From the IMG/VR virus record IMGVR_UViG_3300033571_006426, positions 1-23,634 of that record: a stretch of DNA of 23,634 nt; one strand, given 5' to 3'. Source of the stretch: a virus. Below, one piece after another: positions 20,202-23,634 of this stretch. Under the pieces are notes generated by a model. The model was not told where the DNA came from, made no database searches, and saw only the letters and a list, made by a program, of their open reading frames with translations. Position 1 is the first letter of the stretch, and each line of letters opens with the position of its first letter. The position numbers and the translations under genes were made by a program.

Positions 20202-20224
20202 TGGAATGCCCATATGGGGTTCCA
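20202..20224 (+). other. hairpin at the 5' end of the late hsp20 transcript
   Basis: TGGAA (20202-20206) pairs with TTCCA (20220-20224), and CCC with GGG around an ATAT loop. It would lie at the very start of RNA made from the TATAAATA at 20190. No T-run follows. A 5'-stabilising hairpin is a possibility; the ribosome site (AAGGAG, 20245-20250) is left free. Confidence 0.45.
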
Positions 20225-20257
20225 AATTGTTAAACTTGCTTACTAAGGAGTATTAAA

Positions 20258-20689
20258 ATGACTAATGCACTATCATCTGTAAACTATGAGCGTTATCTTC
20301 CATCGCTACTGGGCTTTGAAAATGTCTTTGCAGCCCTTGATAACGCAGCCCATCTAGTGACTACTGGCGCATCTGCCTTTCCACCCGTAAACATCGTTAA
20401 GACTGGCGAATACACATTCACGGTCGAACTTGCTGTTGCTGGATACAAACTAGATGAAATCGATATCACAGCAGAAAAAAATTCTTTGAAGGTCACAGGA
20501 AAAAAGGCGGAGACCGATGATCGCAATTATCTCGTAAAGGGTATTGCTGGTCGCATGTTCTCGCGTCAGTTCGTTCTGTCTGACACTGTTGTGGTTCGCG
20601 ATGCTTCTCTTGCTGACGGTATTCTCTCGATTTTTCTTGAGAATGTTATACCCGATGAGCAAAAGCCTCGTAAGATTCAAATCAAGTAA
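20258..20689 (+). CDS. hsp20: small heat shock protein Hsp20
   Basis: 143 residues, with AAGGAG at 20245. The alpha-crystallin domain (~45-135) includes EYTFTVELAVAGYKLDEIDI, the NSLKVTGKK strand and DGILSIFLEN, the conserved G-x-L core near the C-terminus, with a terminal K-I-Q-I that resembles the IxI oligomer anchor. ATP-independent chaperone holding unfolding proteins. Hsp20 genes are characteristic of T4-like cyanophages, and its late promoter here suggests use during virion assembly rather than early takeover. Confidence 0.94.
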   Translation: MTNALSSVNYERYLPSLLGFENVFAALDNAAHLVTTGASAFPPVNIVKTGEYTFTVELAVAGYKLDEIDITAEKNSLKVTGKKAETDDRNYLVKGIAGRMFSRQFVLSDTVVVRDASLADGILSIFLENVIPDEQKPRKIQIK

Positions 20690-20710
20690 TAACTGAGAAA
20701 AAAATATATT

Positions 20711-21190
20711 ATGATTCGTGATGAACTATCGTGGGATGAACTATTCATTCTTCAGGCAGCATTGATCGCTCAAAAGAGCAAAGACCCATCGACGAAAGTC
20801 GGCTGCGTCATCGTAAATGATGACAATGTGATTCTCTCGATGGGTTTCAATGGTTTTCCTAGAGGCATCGACGAACACGTTGATGCCCGTTGGCAGAGAC
20901 CAGAGAAATATCATTGGGTTGAGCACGCGGAGCGTAATGCCATTTTCAACGCTGCTCGTGTTGGTGTTTCGCTCAACAACTCAAAGGCATATCTAAACTG
21001 GGAACCGAAACCTTGTGCTGATTGCACACGCGCATTGATTCAGGCGGGCATTAAAGAGGTCATAGGACCGAACCGAACGTTTTCGGGTAAGGGTGCGGGG
21101 AAGCACTATTCAATCGACCACGCTGAAACTATGCTTCATGAGGCTGGTGTTAAAGTTAGATATATAGAAGTAGGTAACTTAGAACCGTAG
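20711..21190 (+). CDS. cd: dCMP deaminase
   Basis: 159 residues. Zinc-dependent deaminase motifs: HAERNAIF (72-79; His72 ligand, Glu74 catalytic) and PCADC (101-105; Cys102 and Cys105 ligands). The early TKVGCVIVNDDNVILSMGFNGFPRG segment is typical of dCMP deaminase rather than cytidine deaminase. It converts dCMP to dUMP for thymidylate synthesis, linking with the dUTPase. It follows hsp20 by 21 bp with no strong ribosome site and may be read from the same late transcript or from upstream. Confidence 0.93.
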   Translation: MIRDELSWDELFILQAALIAQKSKDPSTKVGCVIVNDDNVILSMGFNGFPRGIDEHVDARWQRPEKYHWVEHAERNAIFNAARVGVSLNNSKAYLNWEPKPCADCTRALIQAGIKEVIGPNRTFSGKGAGKHYSIDHAETMLHEAGVKVRYIEVGNLEP

Positions 21191-21199
21191 GTATATGCT

Positions 21200-21769
21200 A
21201 TGAAAGGTGAATGGGTTTACAATAAAAATTATTTCTGTGTAGAAGACTGTAATAGAATAATAAAGCACGCGCTGGATCTTCCAGTCGAAGACTCTGTCAT
21301 CGGTTACAGTAATGCGGTTACAGATACCGAATTCCGAAGATCAAAAATTAGATGGATTCATCAAGAAAATCCACACCTCGATTGGGTATTCGACGAGTTT
21401 TGGAAGATTGCACTGAGCATAAATTCAGACTGGTACAAATTCAATCTCCACACTCTACCGCCACTACAATTTACAGAGTACGATGAGTCGTATCAGGGTG
21501 AATATAAGTCTCATCAGGATATATTTTGGTTGAACCCAACAGATCGCCACCGCAAACTGTCGCTTGTTTTACAGTTGACCGACCCATCAACTTATGAAGG
21601 TGGCGATCTTGTACTAGAAAACCTAACCGACGTTCCAGATCCGTCAGAAATTAGACAACAGGGAACTGTCATTACATTCCCATCATTCGTCTATCACAGA
21701 CTGACTCCCGTTACAAGGGGCAAGAGATATAGTCTGGTTGCGTGGTTTGAAGGTAACAAGTTCGTTTGA
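21200..21769 (+). CDS. 2-oxoglutarate/Fe(II)-dependent oxygenase
   Basis: 189 residues. Fe ligands HxD in SHQDIFW (His105, Asp107) and distal His166 in VYHRLTPV, with the 2OG-binding Arg176 ten residues on in KRYSLVAWF; GGDLVLE (~134-140) is the typical strand between. The layout fits the prolyl 4-hydroxylase/PKHD-type group, common in T4-like cyanophages. The substrate is unknown; protein or nucleotide hydroxylation are both possible. Its TGA lies immediately before the third copy of the repeated promoter box. Confidence 0.88.
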   Translation: MKGEWVYNKNYFCVEDCNRIIKHALDLPVEDSVIGYSNAVTDTEFRRSKIRWIHQENPHLDWVFDEFWKIALSINSDWYKFNLHTLPPLQFTEYDESYQGEYKSHQDIFWLNPTDRHRKLSLVLQLTDPSTYEGGDLVLENLTDVPDPSEIRQQGTVITFPSFVYHRLTPVTRGKRYSLVAWFEGNKFV

Positions 21770-21829
21770 TAAGTTATTGATTTCCCTAGAGTTTTTCCTG
21801 TTGCGTTTTTCGCCGAAAAAAGCGATAAT
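21770..21829 (+). promoter_or_regulatory. repeated promoter module, copy 3
   Basis: Box at 21770-21796 (as copies 1 and 2, with CC for AT), -35 TTGCGT at 21801-21806, a 17-nt spacer and -10 GATAAT at 21824-21829. The spacer holds a perfect palindrome TTTTTCGCCGAAAAA (21806-21820). Six bases separate the -10 from ATG 21836. Confidence 0.87.
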
Positions 21830-21835
21830 GATAAT

Positions 21836-22108
21836 ATGAAAAGCGAAAACACTGTAAAGATTGGTGACGTTGTCAAGTCTCTTGACTTCGTTGGTGACAC
21901 TGGCTGCTACTATGTCGGCATCGTAACTGACATCAATGCCTCGGACTTCACTTTCAAGGCAAACACCATCAAGCGTGTGTGGGATCACACAATGGTCTCG
22001 GAGGTGCAGACGAGTCCGACTTTCATCGCCCCGCTCCCTGGTTACTACTTCGGTGACGACAGGGCTGCAGAAAAGGGTCTCGCTCCTCGCGTGCAGGTGG
22101 TTGCCTAA
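21836..22108 (+). CDS. small conserved phage protein, probably from a leaderless mRNA
   Basis: 90 residues. The ATG lies six bases after the -10, so no ribosome site can exist on the transcript; like the CobT-like gene, it opens with ATGAAAA. The sequence KIGDVVKSLDFVGDTGCYYVGIVTDI, then FTFKANTIKRVW, looks like a small beta-barrel (KOW/Tudor-like spacing of G-D-V and Y-x-G strands), ending FIAPLPGYYFGDD. Similar short proteins occur in phages without function. The fold call is inference. Confidence 0.75.
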   Translation: MKSENTVKIGDVVKSLDFVGDTGCYYVGIVTDINASDFTFKANTIKRVWDHTMVSEVQTSPTFIAPLPGYYFGDDRAAEKGLAPRVQVVA

Positions 22109-22149
22109 TAAACATCGACATATTCAGTGGAAAGAGATACCATAATTCT

Positions 22150-22332
22150 ATGAAATCTTATCAATACATTCAGTCGGGTAACGACAAGTTTGGTGCGCGT
22201 CACACCCTGTGGCACGTGGGCAATTACCAATACGAGATCGAATGTCGCGACACGGGCAAAAAGATTGCCCTTAATGACACCAATTTTGAAAAGGCTCTGC
22301 AGATTTTCCAGAGCGTCCTCTTAAGTTACTGA
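22150..22332 (+). CDS. 60-residue hypothetical protein
   Basis: MKSYQYIQSGNDKFGARHTL, then WHVGNYQYEIECRDTGKKI, then a helix NFEKALQIFQSVL. It reads as two or three strands and a helix. Not recognised. No good ribosome site: AAAGAG is 13 bases upstream of the ATG. It is the second gene after promoter copy 3, 41 bp from the previous stop. Its last codons and stop lie inside promoter box copy 4, showing how compact the arrangement is. Confidence 0.6.
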   Translation: MKSYQYIQSGNDKFGARHTLWHVGNYQYEIECRDTGKKIALNDTNFEKALQIFQSVLLSY

Positions 22333-22381
22333 TTTCCCTAGAGTTTTTCCTGTTGCATTTTTTCAATCTATTAGGCATAAT
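22322..22381 (+). promoter_or_regulatory. repeated promoter module, copy 4
   Basis: Box at 22322-22348, -35 TTGCAT at 22353-22358, a 17-nt spacer and -10 CATAAT at 22376-22381. Copy 4 and copy 3 match at 39 of 41 bases (22322-22362 against 21770-21810). Unlike the other copies, a normal ~30-nt leader with a ribosome site (AAGGAG) precedes ATG 22417. Confidence 0.85.
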
Positions 22382-22416
22382 AGGCTTATAGGGTAGAGAT
22401 TTAAGGAGATTGCGAA

Positions 22417-22767
22417 ATGGCATACATGAACCAAGAGCGCAAGAAGATCATCGCCGCTAACCTCAAGCCCGTGCTTAAGAAGTACGGGATGAAAGGTACG
22501 CTGAGTGTCCGCAATCATATGGCGATTACACTCACGTTGCAGAGCGGTCCGATTGACTTTGGCAGTGACTGCAGGGACGCCAATCCCTATTGGTTTCACG
22601 AAGACTTCGAAGGTGTTGCTAAAGACTTCCTCGCTGAAGCGTTTGCCGCGCTCAAATCCGCTGGTTGGTATGATAATAGCAATGCCATGATCGACTATTT
22701 CGATACTGCGTACTACATGGGAATCACGATTGGTAAGTGGTGTAATCCGTATAAGGTCACTCAATAA
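22417..22767 (+). CDS. conserved phage/plasmid hypothetical protein
   Basis: 116 residues; ATG preceded by AAGGAG, 35 bases after the promoter copy 4 -10. It begins AYMNQERKKIIAANLKPVLK, then KYGMKGTLSVRNHMAITLTL and QSGPIDFG, and ends DYFDTAYYMGITIGKWCNPY. This is a recurrent pattern in proteins carried by proteobacterial phages and plasmids, with no assigned function that I know. Its occurrence in mobile elements would allow an anti-defence or host-interaction role, but no motif shows it. Confidence 0.82.
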   Translation: MAYMNQERKKIIAANLKPVLKKYGMKGTLSVRNHMAITLTLQSGPIDFGSDCRDANPYWFHEDFEGVAKDFLAEAFAALKSAGWYDNSNAMIDYFDTAYYMGITIGKWCNPYKVTQ

Positions 22768-22779
22768 GGAATATATATC

Positions 22780-23004
22780 ATGAAGAAGCAAACTGAAACT
22801 CTGCTTTCTGAAGCAATTGATCTCGTCAACGGTGTCGATCATGTTCTTGCGAACACGATGACGCAGTATGATCTGAGCGCCAAGAACTGTTACGATTTTG
22901 CTGAACGTCTTGAGCGTGCGTGTCATCTGCTCTTGGTGATCGGTGATCGCAAGACGCAGGAAGACTTGAATCGGATTCCCGAAACTGATGGAGCGCCGTT
23001 CTAA
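22780..23004 (+). CDS. 74-residue helical hypothetical protein
   Basis: AAGGAA lies upstream of the ATG. MKKQTETLLSEAIDLVNGVD, then LSAKNCYDFAERLERACHLL and LVIGDRKTQEDL suggest a two-helix hairpin. Not recognised. Same transcript as the preceding gene (12 bp gap); the stop overlaps the next start by one base (TAATG). Confidence 0.65.
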   Translation: MKKQTETLLSEAIDLVNGVDHVLANTMTQYDLSAKNCYDFAERLERACHLLLVIGDRKTQEDLNRIPETDGAPF

Positions 23005-23501
23005 TGAGGCATTGGAGTACAATTGAAATTGACGTCATCGAGATGTATCGCAAAGATGGCATGAATGAGATTGAGATTGCCAAATCTGTTGGTATTTCGG
23101 TCCTACAGGTTCATGAGATTCTTGCTGCACATGAACTCGGCGAACTATCTTATGATCTGGATAGATCTTATGATCTGGATGATGATTCCGACGACGATGA
23201 TGAGTTTACGAAGAGTGATCATTACGATGATGTGGGTGATAAACTCGGACTCTCCACTATCTGGAGCATGTTTGAAGTTGACGATTTGAATTCTCCGCAC
23301 CCCTACCGAGGTGCGCAGACTCTTGTGTACAAGGATCACTTCGGTGAAAAACCTGTATATGTTCCCATTGCGGGCATAACTTGGGCTGATCTTTGGGTTG
23401 CTGCTGATGCTGCGATCAAGCAGAGTGGTGACAACCACCATGTGTTCATTGAAGGCTTTGCACAGGGAAGCGAGTACCTTTTCCTCCGTACAGGGTCTTA
23501 A
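23004..23501 (+). CDS. HTH-containing hypothetical protein with acidic linker
   Basis: 165 residues. N-terminal ~40 residues form a probable helix-turn-helix (VIEMYRKDGMNEIEIAKSVG, then ISVLQVHEILAAH) like resolvase or sigma-type HTHs. Then an acidic linker (residues 51-70) with a duplicated SYDLDR/SYDLDD unit (18-bp direct repeat), followed by a ~95-residue C-terminal domain with FEVDDL, YRGAQTLVYKDHFGEKPVYV, HVFIEGF and YLFLRTGS. The last part resembles small beta-rich phage proteins of unknown role. It could be a DNA-binding regulator. No SD needed, since the TAATG overlap allows reinitiation. Confidence 0.7.
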   Translation: MRHWSTIEIDVIEMYRKDGMNEIEIAKSVGISVLQVHEILAAHELGELSYDLDRSYDLDDDSDDDDEFTKSDHYDDVGDKLGLSTIWSMFEVDDLNSPHPYRGAQTLVYKDHFGEKPVYVPIAGITWADLWVAADAAIKQSGDNHHVFIEGFAQGSEYLFLRTGS

Positions 23502-23515
23502 GAGGTCACATTCTA

Positions 23516-23551
23516 ATGAGTTATTTCAAAGCAAGGGGAGAAAGTAAATGA
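23516..23551 (+). CDS. possible 11-residue upstream ORF
   Basis: ATG with AGAGG upstream, encoding MSYFKARGESK, and stopping in an ATGA overlap with the next gene. Its codons contain the next gene's ribosome site. It may be incidental; noted because other mini-ORFs precede genes in this window. Confidence 0.2.
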   Translation: MSYFKARGESK

Positions 23552-23634
23552 CCCGCGACGACATTATCCGACTGGCGCAAGAGGTTTGGTCTGCTGATGA
23601 TGCTTACAGCGCCGAATCACTTCATCGTTTCGCC
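23548..23634 (+). CDS. conserved small phage protein, 3' end cut by window edge
   Basis: Only the first 29 residues are present: MTRDDIIRLAQEVWS and ADDAYSAESLHRFA, still open at the last base. AGGGGAG lies just upstream. The MTRDDIIR.A start with a later L.RFA motif recurs in many small phage proteins of unknown function, in genomes of proteobacterial phages. No role assigned. Confidence 0.7.
   Translation, partial: MTRDDIIRLAQEVWSADDAYSAESLHRFA

Noticed and set aside
22141-22146. CATAAT as -10 for the 60-residue gene
   Set aside because: No -35-like hexamer at 16-18 nt, and only three bases to the ATG.

Overview
The window is a dense, almost entirely plus-strand piece of a T4-like (straboviral/cyanomyoviral-type) tailed-phage genome. 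The core T4 replication and late-transcription genes are recognisable by motif and order: UvsW helicase, late sigma factor gp55, recombination nuclease gp47/gp46, dNMP kinase gp1, sliding clamp gp45, clamp loader gp44/gp62 and RegA. Genes overlap by 4 bp or abut, and the only antisense ORFs are shadows. Auxiliary genes (peptide deformylase, a CobS/CobT-like ATPase-VWA pair, Hsp20, dUTPase, dCMP deaminase, 2OG-Fe(II) oxygenase, methyltransferases) are the type seen in aquatic T4-like phages. Consensus-like sigma70 promoters suggest a proteobacterial host, but the host cannot be fixed from this sequence alone.

Layout. 1-5.2 kb: uvsW (cut by the window edge), a possible Sm-like protein, gp55, a small ORF, gp47 with an apparent 1-nt frame discontinuity in its first catalytic motif, then gp46. 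5.2-6.5 kb: a late-promoter-driven GIY-YIG homing endonuclease and peptide deformylase. 6.5-10.4 kb: CobT-like metallopeptidase/VWA protein and CobS-like AAA+ ATPase, each behind a copy of the same unusual promoter. 10.5-12.9 kb: an accessory island with five tandem or near-tandem alanine-rich paralogs interleaved with small conserved phage ORFs. 12.9-13.3 kb: a self-contained transcription unit (strong promoter, small winged-helix-like gene, perfect terminator). 13.3-15.0 kb: DNA methyltransferase and glycosyltransferase. 15.0-19.0 kb: gp1, gp45, two small ORFs flanking a GC-rich structured RNA candidate, gp44, an endonuclease VII-like gene, gp62 and regA. 19.0-21.8 kb: methyltransferase, dUTPase, Hsp20 (late promoter), dCMP deaminase, 2OG oxygenase. 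21.8-23.6 kb: small early-type genes behind two more copies of the repeated promoter; the last gene runs off the window.

How it works together. gp45/44/62 form the processivity clamp and loader. gp55 directs host RNA polymerase to TATAAATA late promoters, two exact copies of which are seen (before the homing endonuclease and before hsp20). gp46/47/UvsW process recombination-dependent replication forks. dNMP kinase, dUTPase and dCMP deaminase supply dNTPs. Four copies of a roughly 60-nt promoter module, with a 27-nt box at an invariant distance upstream of -35/-10 elements, appear to define a second co-regulated class. Three of these, plus one unrelated strong promoter, would start transcripts at or within a base or two of an AUG, implying leaderless mRNAs. 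The most novel items are this promoter class with its leaderless starts, the recombining alanine-rich paralog array, the cloverleaf-like RNA candidate and the split gp47 start.

There is no gene-free stretch longer than 300 bases. I saw no convincing standard tRNA gene, rRNA, CRISPR array, insertion sequence or attachment site.
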